A DNA stretch of 64,000 nucleotides from Bacteroidota bacterium (GTDB taxonomy: Bacteria > Bacteroidota > Bacteroidia > Bacteroidales > Prolixibacteraceae). Each line of letters starts with the position of its first letter. Positions within the stretch are counted from its first letter, which is position 1. Under the pieces are notes generated by a model, which did no database searches, was not told the origin of the DNA, and was given only the letters and a program-made list of their open reading frames with translations. The stretch covers positions 83,860 to 147,859 of the forward strand of contig JAEYNZ010000029.1 of assembly GCA_023412195.1 (NCBI GenBank), written 5' to 3'. This document shows, one piece after another, positions 25,096 to 34,542 of this stretch. The position numbers were made by a program, and so were the translations under genes.

Positions 25096-26184
25096 ATGAA
25101 AACTGTGGCTGAAATAATTGAGCTAAAAGAATTTACTGCCGGCGATCTGGTCATTTTGCTTCAGGCAAAGGATCACGACAGGAAACTGCTGTTTGAAAAA
25201 GCACGGAATGTAAAAGAAGCAGTTTTGGGAAGGAAGGTCTATTTTCGCGGATTGGTTGAGTTTTCAAATATATGTTCCAAAGATTGCCTGTATTGTGGCA
25301 TAAGAAAAGGGAACAGCAAGGTGTTACGATATAATGCCACTGATGAAGAGATACTGGAAGCCTGCCGTTTCGCATGGATAAACCGGTTTGGTTCAGTTGT
25401 GCTTCAGTCGGGAGAGGTGTCTTCAAAAGCTTTTGTCAAAAGGGTTGACCATTTACTGAAGAAGATAGGGAGTCTTTCGAATCATGAGCTGGGTATTACA
25501 CTCAGCTGCGGAGAACAGTCGCGCGATACCTATCAGCGCTGGTTCGACAGCGGTGCCCATAGGTACCTCCTGCGGATTGAGGCTTCAAACAGGCAATTAT
25601 ATTATAAAATCCACCCGAATACTGTACGGCATTCATTTGAAAAAAGGGCAGAAGCTTTGCAGCTTTTAAGGGACACGGGATACCAGGTTGGCACAGGGGT
25701 GATGATCGGGCTGCCGTTCCAGACATTGGACGACCTTGCTAATGATCTTCAGTTCTTCAGGGAAGCAGACATCGACATGTGCGGCATGGGGCCATATATC
25801 GAGCATGAAGATACCCCGCTCTATGAGTACAGGCATTTGATTCAGCCGAAACAAGACAGGTTCAATCTTTCCCTGAATATGATTGCAACTTTGCGGCTTT
25901 TAATGCCGGATATCAACATTGCAGCTGCTACAGCATTGCAGGCCATTGACCCCGCAGGCCGTGAAAAAGCCCTTACAATAGGTGCCAATGTGATCATGCC
26001 TAATCTGACACCCTGCGAATACAGAAAGGAATATCTTCTGTACGAAGATAAACCCTGCCTTGATGAGGATGCTGAATTATGCCGCAACTGCCTGGAAGCC
26101 CGGATAGAATTATCGGGATCTGAAATTGGATATGGGGAGTGGGGCGATTCAAAGCACTTTTTTAACAGGCAAAAAAAAGCCTAG
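25096..26184 (+). CDS. hydE: [FeFe] hydrogenase H-cluster radical SAM maturase HydE
   Basis: From ATG 25096 the protein is 362 aa, the usual HydE length. The ATG at 25000 would add 32 residues upstream of the -7 box. The radical SAM motif is Cys60/64/67 (FSNICSKDCLYCGIRKGN). The barrel continues with SGEVSSKAFV, LRIEASNRQLYYKIHP and the HydE-typical EHEDTPL...NLTPCEYRKEYLLYEDKPC ending. HydE acts on the HydG-derived iron complex toward the dithiomethylamine-bridged diiron subsite. It is encoded apart from hydG and hydF, on the opposite strand. Confidence 0.94.
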   Translation: MKTVAEIIELKEFTAGDLVILLQAKDHDRKLLFEKARNVKEAVLGRKVYFRGLVEFSNICSKDCLYCGIRKGNSKVLRYNATDEEILEACRFAWINRFGSVVLQSGEVSSKAFVKRVDHLLKKIGSLSNHELGITLSCGEQSRDTYQRWFDSGAHRYLLRIEASNRQLYYKIHPNTVRHSFEKRAEALQLLRDTGYQVGTGVMIGLPFQTLDDLANDLQFFREADIDMCGMGPYIEHEDTPLYEYRHLIQPKQDRFNLSLNMIATLRLLMPDINIAAATALQAIDPAGREKALTIGANVIMPNLTPCEYRKEYLLYEDKPCLDEDAELCRNCLEARIELSGSEIGYGEWGDSKHFFNRQKKA

Positions 26185-27713
26185 GCAGTTGTTTTTTTCT
26201 TCTTTTTATGGGCTTTCCACCAAATAAAAAATCCGCTCACCAGAACCATAATCAGGCATAGTCCTGCCAGGGGCACATAAAGAATATAAAACGGACCCGT
26301 TATGTGCTCAAATATCCTGCCTGTATGAATTTCAAGTGCAACGTTCCAGAGCGACATGGGTGACTGCCTTCTGATCTCTTCAGGCATGGCTGGAAAAGAA
26401 TTGTTACGCAAAGGCAAAGCACCCCTGTTGTAATCGAACCACCATGTATTTTCTGATGCTTCAACGAATCCTGCTGCCATGTTTGCACCTATAGGGCTAC
26501 CCATTCCTGACGGAGCTACATATTGGGTTCTTGAAAAAAAATCAAGTACTGTGCCTGTTCTCAAATCCCACAGGAATAACCCATTGAATGAACCGGTAAG
26601 ATAAGTGTGCTGACCAACCCTTTTAAATACATTTAATCCCATTACACTAACGGGGGGTTGCGGTATGGCTGGTTGAAGATTTTGTTGAAGTTTTTCATCT
26701 GTTGTGTAAAAACCTTCAGAAGTTGAGAAAATATACATTTTATATATATCATTCCATTCAACCCTGCGAAGCTTGTCGAACCAGGGATTAGGACTGTCAA
26801 GGTGAGTGCCGGGAATGATACCTGTGGTTTTGTTTGCAATGGGAATGAGCAGGGGAGGCCGGAGGTGTATCCCTGCCCATGTGTTTATAATGAGAAATAA
26901 AACAAAAATATAACCAAGTACATTGTGCCACCGGAGGTTGCTTTTTGTGGCACTGACCCATGGCTTGACCGGCTTTTTTTTCTTTTTCATCCGCTTTATG
27001 ATTTTAGGGAAAAAGAAATGAAGCAAGCCGGTTACTGAAAGAATAATGGTAACAATCCCAAGCAAATCAACAATCAATTTTCCTGTGATTCCGAAAAGCT
27101 CACCGCTGTGCAGTTGCCAGAGGGTTGTGAATAAACCAACTTTCCGGACATATCCCACCGGTTCGGGAAGCTGGACTGCTTCGAAATCAGTTCCGTCAGC
27201 AGATTTGAGCAGGTAATGCCTAGTGAGGACCAGCAGTGTATCTCCTTTCAGATTCAGGTCTGCAATGCGATCCTGCTTTACAGGGAGTTTCTGCCTGTTC
27301 CAGGTTCCTGAATGGATGTTCCTGCTGTACAAGCCAAAATGTGTTCCTGCATACAGGATATCGCCTTTCTGTACCACTGAATATATTTTTCGGTTGTCAA
27401 TTCCTTTTGGGAAGCCATGGTTGAAATCATTGAAACTTTTTAAATCTGATGAAGCTTTCCAGATGCCGATATTTCCATATATCAATACAGAATCATTCAT
27501 ATAGGGAATTGAACCTCTTACTGCAGCCAGGTTCCAGTTATTGTACCTGTAGTTTGGAGGCAGGATGTTCCTTGAAACATCGACAGACGAGAAAATCTGT
27601 CTGTGATTCATGACAATTCCTGAAAATGCAAACAATATGGCAAAAAAGGCAATGATGATTCCGGGCCACTTATGCAGTTTCCTGAAGATTTTAATGGATC
27701 TGGCTTTACTCAT
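26181..27713 (-). CDS. PepSY-TM protein with an extracytoplasmic propeller-like insert
   Basis: From ATG 27713 the product is 510 aa; an upstream ATG at 27731 adds six residues. An N-terminal helix KLHKWPGIIIAFFAILFAFSGIVMNHRQ is the PepSY_TM signature. A region of about 170 residues with beta-repeat character follows (IYGNIGIWKASSDL, ILYAGTHFGLYSRNIHSGTW). Two central helices and another conserved RWHNVLGYIFVLFLIINTWAGI follow, then a second beta-repeat region and a final helix pair. Such proteins are linked to iron/haem reduction or uptake. It overlaps the convergent hydE stop by 4 bases. Confidence 0.7.
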   Translation of the reverse strand: MSKARSIKIFRKLHKWPGIIIAFFAILFAFSGIVMNHRQIFSSVDVSRNILPPNYRYNNWNLAAVRGSIPYMNDSVLIYGNIGIWKASSDLKSFNDFNHGFPKGIDNRKIYSVVQKGDILYAGTHFGLYSRNIHSGTWNRQKLPVKQDRIADLNLKGDTLLVLTRHYLLKSADGTDFEAVQLPEPVGYVRKVGLFTTLWQLHSGELFGITGKLIVDLLGIVTIILSVTGLLHFFFPKIIKRMKKKKKPVKPWVSATKSNLRWHNVLGYIFVLFLIINTWAGIHLRPPLLIPIANKTTGIIPGTHLDSPNPWFDKLRRVEWNDIYKMYIFSTSEGFYTTDEKLQQNLQPAIPQPPVSVMGLNVFKRVGQHTYLTGSFNGLFLWDLRTGTVLDFFSRTQYVAPSGMGSPIGANMAAGFVEASENTWWFDYNRGALPLRNNSFPAMPEEIRRQSPMSLWNVALEIHTGRIFEHITGPFYILYVPLAGLCLIMVLVSGFFIWWKAHKKKKKTTA

Positions 27714-27857
27714 AAATAAAAGAAAATTCAAATAAAATGATTATTTGGTTCGAAAGGAACATCTATAAGGAAATTCGAATCCTGATATCTTTTTTATAAG
27801 TAGAATTGATATTTCCATTTATATAAATGAACGGGCTGGCAACAGTAATCTTTTGGA

Positions 27858-29093
27858 TTATTGTAAAACCTGCTGAATAAAAGCAGGAGTTACAGTTAAC
27901 ATGATATAACCCCAATGCTGGCCGGTAGTATGATCACCACTTCCTTTAACCAGTTCCATATTTTCACTGGCGAACATGATCGACCATCCAGCACTGATTG
28001 TTGCAGCGGGTTCCACAGCCCAGCTTACTCCCAAATCAAGTTCTGTTCCCAGGTAATTGCCGGCATCAGCATTTACTTTTCCTGCTGATGCAAAATAGTG
28101 CAGCCATGCTTCTGCCGAAAATTTCTCCTTCTGAAAGCCGGATTTGAGGTAAATATCATTTAATCCTACATTATTGATATGGTTTCCTACATAAAAGTAG
28201 TCCATGAACCCATTGAATTTATGATTGGTCCCATACAGTGGATTGAAGGCATAAATTTTATCATTTCTATCGTAACTGTTTCCTGAAAGGTACTCATAAC
28301 CGGCAGTTAATCCCTGTTTGAAATTTGCTTCCACAAGAAAATTTACAGCGCTGATGTCAGTGCCATTTGCAGTTTTTCCGGTTTGGTAATATAGGTTCGA
28401 AGCGAGGCCAACATTTTCAAGGGAATAAACAACACGGCCTCCGATTGTCTGGCTGTAACGTGTACGCTGGGTTTGGGCAGATTCAAAATAGGGTACACCA
28501 TTATTTAAAAACAGAAGGCTTAATCCTGTATGGTCCCATGCCTTATTGAACCAGAGAAACTGCATGTTTTTATAGGCATCAGGTCCGGAATAATCGTTAT
28601 CAGTAATGTTGGAATTTTCATGATGAGCAATGCCGAGGTGCATCTTAAATTCATCTTCAAGTTTAAAAAGAACCAGATCGTGAGAACGCGCCTGATGCAC
28701 CCATCCCACATTGCCCAGAATCCGGTGGTCGTCATAAACAAGTTCCTGTCGTCCGGCCCTCATAGAAAGACCTGAAGTAAAAAACACTTCTGCCCATGCT
28801 TCATGCACAGAAGTAGCAAAATCTTCATTGGCGACCATTTGAGGCTGGCTCCCCCAGTAGCGGACATCCTGCAATACAAGCTTTGCCTTCACTGCTTCAA
28901 CATTATAAAGTGCATTCAGCCTGGTTCTCTGAGCAGTAGCTATTGACATGTCCTGACCTTCTGCCGCCAATGTTTTATAACCTCTGCTGAATTCTGTACG
29001 CGGCCTGAACTCACCGGTCAGGCTGAATTGAGCAGATGCATCCTGCATCACAAATAAAAGCAGTGGCAGGATGCAGTAAAAAACTTTTTTCAT
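27858..29093 (-). CDS. Outer-membrane beta-barrel protein (alginate-export-like)
   Basis: 411 aa with a signal peptide ending SAQ (MKKVFYCILPLLLFVMQDASAQ). Features typical of the alginate_exp-like porins are FSLTGEFRPRTEFSRGYK, QRTRLNALYNVEAVKAKLVLQDVRYWG and GRQELVYDDHRILGNVGWVHQARSHD. It follows the nrfA stop by one base, so it is the third gene of the nrfHA operon. It could provide the entry pore for nitrite or another anion, which is inference from position. Confidence 0.75.
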   Translation of the reverse strand: MKKVFYCILPLLLFVMQDASAQFSLTGEFRPRTEFSRGYKTLAAEGQDMSIATAQRTRLNALYNVEAVKAKLVLQDVRYWGSQPQMVANEDFATSVHEAWAEVFFTSGLSMRAGRQELVYDDHRILGNVGWVHQARSHDLVLFKLEDEFKMHLGIAHHENSNITDNDYSGPDAYKNMQFLWFNKAWDHTGLSLLFLNNGVPYFESAQTQRTRYSQTIGGRVVYSLENVGLASNLYYQTGKTANGTDISAVNFLVEANFKQGLTAGYEYLSGNSYDRNDKIYAFNPLYGTNHKFNGFMDYFYVGNHINNVGLNDIYLKSGFQKEKFSAEAWLHYFASAGKVNADAGNYLGTELDLGVSWAVEPAATISAGWSIMFASENMELVKGSGDHTTGQHWGYIMLTVTPAFIQQVLQ

Positions 29094-29094
29094 G

Positions 29095-30624
29095 TTAATC
29101 CATTGATTGATTTACCATTGTTTTCCCCCAGGCTGCTTCACGTTCGGCTGCAATTTTATCCCATTCAGGAACTATGTTTTTCAGAAATTCTGCTTTTTGT
29201 GCACGCATATTTTCCATATTCAGGCCTATAAATTCTTGAGCCTTTGCTTTGGTGGAAATATCGGGGTAGGGAACTTCCTTGTTATGTCCAAGTTCTGAAA
29301 GGAGCCTGGCGAGGTCAATTCGTGTCTGCTGTACAATGTTGATAGCTGTCCCTATTAATCGGCTTAATTCAAGGGGAGCATGAAAAGCATTGCCATGACC
29401 GGCAGCAGAATAATCCCAGCGCCACTGTGCATGCCGGATACCTGTAAGAATTTTTTCCATTTGTTGTTCGGTAGCTCCAAGGTCCCATGCGGTTTTCGCT
29501 TCAACATGAGCCCTTACAAGAAGTTGTTCAAGGGTACCACGTGTTTCAAGTACTTTGTCCTGATTCCTGTATACTGAGTTGATAAGTTCCTGCGTTTCCT
29601 CGCGATGGCATACCTGGCAGGAACTGGATACATTTTCAAGTGGCGACATGATTTTATGGTTTGTGAACTTCTGTCCTCCTTCACTGATGTATGGCATGTG
29701 GCAATCGGCACATGAAACGCCCCGTTGTGCATGAATTCCAGTAAGATACACTTCATAATCAGGGTGCTGGGCCTTCAGCATGGGTGCCCTGCTTAATGCA
29801 TGGGTCCAATCGGTGAAGCCTATGCTGTCGTAATATGCTTCCATAGCTTCTGCATTGAAGCCGTTATCCCAAGGAAAAACAAGATACTGTGCCCCTTCAG
29901 AAATATTCTTATTAAAGTAATATTCCACATGGCACTGAGCGCAAACCAGGCTTCTCATTTCCTGGTGTGTAGCTTGTGTAATATCACGTCCCATTCGTTC
30001 GAATGCTTCAATAAGTGCCGGCCTTTTGATCGCAAGATTCATTGTTTCAGCATCGTGACAATCAGCGCAACCTATGGGATTGGCAACTTCAGGGCCCATC
30101 TCAGCCCAGGTCTGTGAGTAAAAACCTGCCACACCCAGGTCATTCATCAAACGGGGTACATCGGGGCTTTTGCATGTCCAGCAGGTGGAAGGCTGGGGAC
30201 CTTCATTAGGTCCTTTTGGTGCTCCGGTCCGAAGTGTTTCTGTAATATCTGTCAAAGAATAAAAATGCCCTCTGCTTTGGGTATAATCGGTTGAGAAGAG
30301 ATAACCTGCCCATAAGACAACCATTTCGGGATGCCGTTCAAGCATGTCAATATGTACATTGCCATTGTACTTGGTTTCAAACGTACTGTCGGATGTTGCA
30401 TAATACGATTGAAACTCTCTGGGGAAGTTTTCTCCCCATACTTCATTCCGGGGATCAAACTGGTAAATGGGATCCCGCGGTACATTGACATACGCTGCTT
30501 CTATTCTTCTTTCAACAATAGTTGAGGCCAACAGGCCAAGAAGGAATACGATTATAATCGTAAGAATAAAAAGTACCCATGCCAGCCATGGGCGTTTTTC
30601 GGTTAATTCGCTGATCGTGCTCAT
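29095..30624 (-). CDS. nrfA: Ammonia-forming cytochrome c nitrite reductase
   Basis: 509 aa. An N-terminal signal anchor (WLAWVLFILTIIIVFLLGLLAS) leads to the pentahaem domain. The active-site haem motif CWTCK (148-152) is followed by CADCH (186), CAQCH (228), CADCH (305) and CQVCH (336). C-terminal GHGNAFHAPLE provides a distal histidine. NrfA reduces nitrite to ammonium with six electrons at the periplasmic face, taking electrons from NrfH and menaquinol. It forms an operon nrfH-nrfA-barrel protein, with 40 bases between nrfH and nrfA. Confidence 0.97.
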   Translation of the reverse strand: MSTISELTEKRPWLAWVLFILTIIIVFLLGLLASTIVERRIEAAYVNVPRDPIYQFDPRNEVWGENFPREFQSYYATSDSTFETKYNGNVHIDMLERHPEMVVLWAGYLFSTDYTQSRGHFYSLTDITETLRTGAPKGPNEGPQPSTCWTCKSPDVPRLMNDLGVAGFYSQTWAEMGPEVANPIGCADCHDAETMNLAIKRPALIEAFERMGRDITQATHQEMRSLVCAQCHVEYYFNKNISEGAQYLVFPWDNGFNAEAMEAYYDSIGFTDWTHALSRAPMLKAQHPDYEVYLTGIHAQRGVSCADCHMPYISEGGQKFTNHKIMSPLENVSSSCQVCHREETQELINSVYRNQDKVLETRGTLEQLLVRAHVEAKTAWDLGATEQQMEKILTGIRHAQWRWDYSAAGHGNAFHAPLELSRLIGTAINIVQQTRIDLARLLSELGHNKEVPYPDISTKAKAQEFIGLNMENMRAQKAEFLKNIVPEWDKIAAEREAAWGKTMVNQSMD

Positions 30625-30664
30625 TAGTAGCTATTTTTAGTTATTATTTTATATACGCGGTTTT

Positions 30665-31237
30665 TTAACGACTTCTCAGATTTCTCAGCCATTCAGGTAC
30701 CGGATTTTCAAGCAGGGGAACGCGGGCATTAGGTACACTCGAAAGGCTGTTAACCCTTCCATGGGGTACTTCCCTGTGGCAATCAACACATCTTCTGTCT
30801 GTCATATGAACATCATGATTTGCGACTGATGCATTCAGTTTGGGGTCAACCAGCAGTTGGGAATGGCAGCGGATACAATTATTCTGGACCACCTTTGCCC
30901 CCTCTTCAAGTATGAATATTACCTGAGGTTCTTTTCTTAAGGTGAAAATTGTAGCATGGCGCAAACCATCCTTTGCTTTAAAATAATAATGATTAAAAAT
31001 ATTATCCTGGGGAACATGGCAATCGTTGCAGGTTGCTACCTCCCGGTGTGAACTGTGGCTCCATGTTGCATACTGTGGCGACATGATGTGGCAGTTCATA
31101 CAGGTTTCCGGTTTATCGGAAAGGTAAGAATGTGCCTTTGATATATAAAAGGTGAATAAAATGACTCCCAGTAACAGACTGGTTGCTATCATCACTGGAA
31201 ATCTCCACCTGGGTGGCGGTAACAGTTTTTTCAGCAT
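30665..31237 (-). CDS. nrfH: Tetrahaem cytochrome c quinol dehydrogenase NrfH
   Basis: From ATG 31237 the product is 190 aa; an upstream ATG (31300) would place a charged, non-family extension before the anchor. One membrane anchor spans about 12-33. Four haem motifs are visible: CMNCH (46), CNDCH (70), CIRCH (121) and CVDCH (150). This NapC/NirT-family protein oxidises menaquinol and feeds NrfA. It is the first gene of the operon and divergent from the porin-like gene at 31442. Confidence 0.94.
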   Translation of the reverse strand: MLKKLLPPPRWRFPVMIATSLLLGVILFTFYISKAHSYLSDKPETCMNCHIMSPQYATWSHSSHREVATCNDCHVPQDNIFNHYYFKAKDGLRHATIFTLRKEPQVIFILEEGAKVVQNNCIRCHSQLLVDPKLNASVANHDVHMTDRRCVDCHREVPHGRVNSLSSVPNARVPLLENPVPEWLRNLRSR

Positions 31238-31441
31238 AATCTGATATGTTGATTTTTTTTTTACAATATAATGATTTTTTTCTTTTATGGATTGTACCAA
31301 ATGTTACAAGCAGCAAAAATTCATACCGCTGGTAAGAAAATATTAATAAAAGCTATTTACAGATAAATATTAAAATACAATGCCCTGTTTTCTCCGTTCT
31401 TTCTTTTAATTTTAATGCATTATCAAAAAACCAAATTTGAA

Positions 31442-32677
31442 ATGAAGAAAATCTTTTTTACCGCTTTTTTCATTATTATTTCTTTATATGGTTACTCCCA
31501 GGGATTTATTACATCAAAAAATATACAGGTTGATTTTTCAGGATTTGTCAGGAATGACTTTTTTATTGATTCGCGAAACAATGTATGTGCCTGTGATCAC
31601 CTGCTTGAATTCTACCCGTACAAACCGGTATATGATGTAAATGGAGGTGATATAAATGCAAGGCCCAGTGCTCACTTGCTGAATACATTTTCAAGGTTCG
31701 GAACACGTTTCTCAGGACTTGAAATCGGGAAAGCAAAAATATCTGCATACGTGGAAGCCGATTTTACAGGTTTTGCAGAAACAAACGGGCTGCGCCTCAG
31801 GCATGCATATACAAGTTTTGCATGGCAAAAATCTACATTGATGTTCGGAAGGGCATGGCATCCTACTTTTATTGAAAAAGTATATCCATCGGTATTGAAT
31901 GAAAATACGGGGCTTCCGTTCCAGGTTTTTAACCGCAGTCCCCAGGTGCGACTTACACATAAACTGAACAACCATCTTGATTTTATTGCGGCTGCGGTTT
32001 ACCAGTTTAATTATGCCAATCAGGGACCCTCCGGAAAAACATATCGTTACCAGCGTGAAGCTGTCGTTCCCAATCTGCATGCCCAACTGCAGTATTATGA
32101 TGAGAATTGGGTAATAGGTGCAGCTGTTGATTGGAAAAGCATTCTTCCCCGTACATCAACTTCCGGGATCCAGGGTGTATTTAAGGCAGATCAGAAATTA
32201 AATACATGGGCTGCATTGGCTTATATGAAGTATACAAAAAATCTGTTTGAAATGAAGGTGAAATCAATGTTCGGTCAGAATGTAAGTGAAAGCCTTCTGC
32301 CCGGAGGTTATGCCGTTGCAGCTGTAAATCCTGAAACCGGTGCAGAAACATATACTCCATTAAACCACATTTACAACTGGATCAACTTTACGTATGGACA
32401 GAAATGGAAGGTTGGGGTATTTGCAGGGTATTTGAAGAATTTAGGCACAACCGATCAGCCGGCGGGGCCTTTTTATGGCCTGGGCACTGATTTGGATTTG
32501 GTCTATAAGATTTCGCCCCAGCTGATTTATACTTACCGCAACTTCATGCTGGGATTTGAGTTGAGTATGACAACTGCTCATTATGGCGATATAGATTTTT
32601 CTGACTTTGGAAAAGTTAAAAACACTGTTGATGTGACGAATTTCAGAAATATGATTTCAGTTGCTTACAGTTTTTAA
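31442..32677 (+). CDS. Outer-membrane porin-like beta-barrel protein
   Basis: From ATG 31442 it has 411 aa with a signal peptide (MKKIFFTAFFIIISLYGYSQG); an ATG nine codons upstream is less likely. The mature part alternates polar and aromatic residues and ends in a phenylalanine (VAYSF), the usual C-terminal barrel signature. Segments such as SRFGTRFSGLEIGKAKISAYVEADFTG and LRHAYTSFAWQKSTLMFGRAWHP resemble DcaP/porin-type trimers. It is divergent from nrfH, so the two may share regulation. Substrate unknown. Confidence 0.72.
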   Translation: MKKIFFTAFFIIISLYGYSQGFITSKNIQVDFSGFVRNDFFIDSRNNVCACDHLLEFYPYKPVYDVNGGDINARPSAHLLNTFSRFGTRFSGLEIGKAKISAYVEADFTGFAETNGLRLRHAYTSFAWQKSTLMFGRAWHPTFIEKVYPSVLNENTGLPFQVFNRSPQVRLTHKLNNHLDFIAAAVYQFNYANQGPSGKTYRYQREAVVPNLHAQLQYYDENWVIGAAVDWKSILPRTSTSGIQGVFKADQKLNTWAALAYMKYTKNLFEMKVKSMFGQNVSESLLPGGYAVAAVNPETGAETYTPLNHIYNWINFTYGQKWKVGVFAGYLKNLGTTDQPAGPFYGLGTDLDLVYKISPQLIYTYRNFMLGFELSMTTAHYGDIDFSDFGKVKNTVDVTNFRNMISVAYSF

Positions 32678-32686
32678 ATTTCCTTT

Positions 32687-32694
32687 TATTTTTG
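32687..32694 (+). promoter_or_regulatory. -7 box for the paaK-vor block
   Basis: TATTTTTG is a perfect TAnnTTTG, with a TTG 23 bases upstream (32661-32663). It sits 64 bases before the first ACT gene and just after the upstream stop. Confidence 0.45.
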
Positions 32695-32758
32695 TTTATT
32701 AAATGTAAAAATAAATAGTCAGGGTTATACATACTCCGGCGACCGTAATTCAACTACT

Positions 32759-33190
32759 ATGGCATTCGAAGTTTCCGTGTTTCTTGAGAACAAAATAACG
32801 CATTTTGAAAAGATTACCAATGTCCTGAAAAAGGAGCGAATTAATATCCGTTCCCTTACACTGGCAAGCATGATTCATGGCTGGGGCGTTCTGAACTTAT
32901 TGGTCGATCAGCCGGAAAAAGCCTATCAGGCTCTTTCTGAACAAGGGAATTCAGTGGCACTTCGCGAAGTGATTGCCCTTGAAATGAAAGATGAAACAGG
33001 CGGATTGGATGATTTGCTTGTAAAAATTTCACGGGCTGGCATTCATATTGAAAATGCTTACACCCGGCTGATTTCACAAACTAATATGGCTGTCCTTCTG
33101 CTTGATGTGCCTGATGTGCTGGAAGCGAAAAGCTTATTAGCAAAAAATGGCATTCCCATTCTTGATGAACAAACCGTATATGGCAAGTAA
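32759..33190 (+). CDS. Tandem ACT-domain protein (1)
   Basis: 143 aa with two ACT domains (about 4-66 and 71-140). The first begins VSVFLENKITHFEKITNVLKKERINIRSLTLAS. ACT pairs bind amino acids and regulate metabolism. Stand-alone tandem ACT proteins of this type typically flank phenylacetate-CoA ligase in anaerobes. It is paralogous to the protein at 34543, on the other side of paaK. The ligand is probably an aromatic amino acid, inferred from the neighbours. Confidence 0.85.
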   Translation: MAFEVSVFLENKITHFEKITNVLKKERINIRSLTLASMIHGWGVLNLLVDQPEKAYQALSEQGNSVALREVIALEMKDETGGLDDLLVKISRAGIHIENAYTRLISQTNMAVLLLDVPDVLEAKSLLAKNGIPILDEQTVYGK

Positions 33191-33238
33191 ATGGTTAACC
33201 TCTTTCACCATTATCTAAACTGAATAAATCTCTTGAGG

Positions 33239-34537
33239 ATGATCTGGAACGAAAAGGCAGAATGTGCTTCCCGCGCTGAAATGGCAGCCATTCAAAGTGA
33301 AAGACTGGTTAATACCGTTCAGCGCATATATCATAACATTCCCAGCTACAGGGGGAAAATGCAGGAAAAGGGGCTGGTACCGGCCGATATCCGGTCGGTG
33401 GATGATCTGAAAAATCTTCCCTTTACCAATAAGGCTGATCTACGAAATAATTACCCTTTCGGCATGTTTACAGTTCCCATGAGTGAAATAGTCAGGGTGC
33501 ATGCAAGCTCTGGAACTACGGGTAAACCTACGGTTGTCGGATATACCCGTAATGATCTGAATATGTGGGCTGAAGTGGTTACAAGGGCACTATGTATGTC
33601 GGGCGTTCATAAAAACGATATCGTTCAGGTGGCATATGGGTATGGTCTTTTTACCGGAGGACTTGGTCTACACTACGGAACTGAAAACCTGGGTGCTACA
33701 GTGATACCCATTTCTGGAGGAAATACCAAAAAACAAATCCAGCTGATGCAGGATTTCGGGACTTCAGTCATTGCGTGTACTCCTTCCTACGCTTTATACC
33801 TGGCCGAGGTGATGCAGGAAATGGGCATTGACCCCGAAACACTGAAACTGAGGGTAGGTATTTTCGGAGCTGAACCCTGGAGCGAAAATATGAGGAAGGA
33901 GATTGAATTAAAACTCAACCTGAAAGCTATAGATATATATGGACTCAGTGAAGTGGTGGGGCCCGGGGTTTCATGCGAATGTGAATACCAGGCGGGCATG
34001 CACATCAATGAAGATCATTTCATCCCTGAAATCATAGACCCGGAAACATTGGAGCCATTGCCTCCGGGTCGATTGGGTGAACTGGTGTTTTCAACAGTAA
34101 CCAAGGAAGGCATTCCAATCCTGCGGTACCGCACACGCGATCTGACCCGCCTCATTTATGACAGGTGTGCATGCGGCAGGACCCTTGTGAGAATGGAGAA
34201 ATGTACCGGCCGCACTGATGATATGCTGATCATAAGGGGGGTTAATGTTTTCCCTTCCCAAATAGAAAGTGTGTTGCTTGAAATGAGTGAAACAGAACCT
34301 CATTACCTGTTGATTGTTGATCGGGAAGGTTCGCTGGATGTACTTAAACTGCTGGTTGAAGTGCAGGAACAGTTCTTTTCTGATGAAATCAGGGAACTGG
34401 AAGCACTACGAAAAAAAATAGCAGGCAACATCCAGAGCACCCTGGGTGTCTCCGTTGATGTTAAGCTGGTGGAGCCAAAAACAATTGAAAGAACAGCAGG
34501 CAAGGCAAAAAGAGTTATTGATAATCGCAAATACTAG
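33239..34537 (+). CDS. paaK: Phenylacetate-CoA ligase
   Basis: 432 aa from ATG 33239; a TTG six bases earlier is in frame. AMP-forming adenylation motifs are SSGTTGKPTVVGYT, DIYGLSEVVGPGVSCEC and the hinge YRTRDLTRLIYDRCACGR. It activates phenylacetate or related aryl acetates to the CoA thioester with ATP. It lies between two ACT genes, and the downstream oxidoreductase can carboxylate or produce aryl-CoA. That context favours an anaerobic arylacetate cycle, not the aerobic paa pathway. Confidence 0.9.
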   Translation: MIWNEKAECASRAEMAAIQSERLVNTVQRIYHNIPSYRGKMQEKGLVPADIRSVDDLKNLPFTNKADLRNNYPFGMFTVPMSEIVRVHASSGTTGKPTVVGYTRNDLNMWAEVVTRALCMSGVHKNDIVQVAYGYGLFTGGLGLHYGTENLGATVIPISGGNTKKQIQLMQDFGTSVIACTPSYALYLAEVMQEMGIDPETLKLRVGIFGAEPWSENMRKEIELKLNLKAIDIYGLSEVVGPGVSCECEYQAGMHINEDHFIPEIIDPETLEPLPPGRLGELVFSTVTKEGIPILRYRTRDLTRLIYDRCACGRTLVRMEKCTGRTDDMLIIRGVNVFPSQIESVLLEMSETEPHYLLIVDREGSLDVLKLLVEVQEQFFSDEIRELEALRKKIAGNIQSTLGVSVDVKLVEPKTIERTAGKAKRVIDNRKY

Positions 34538-34542
34538 ATATT

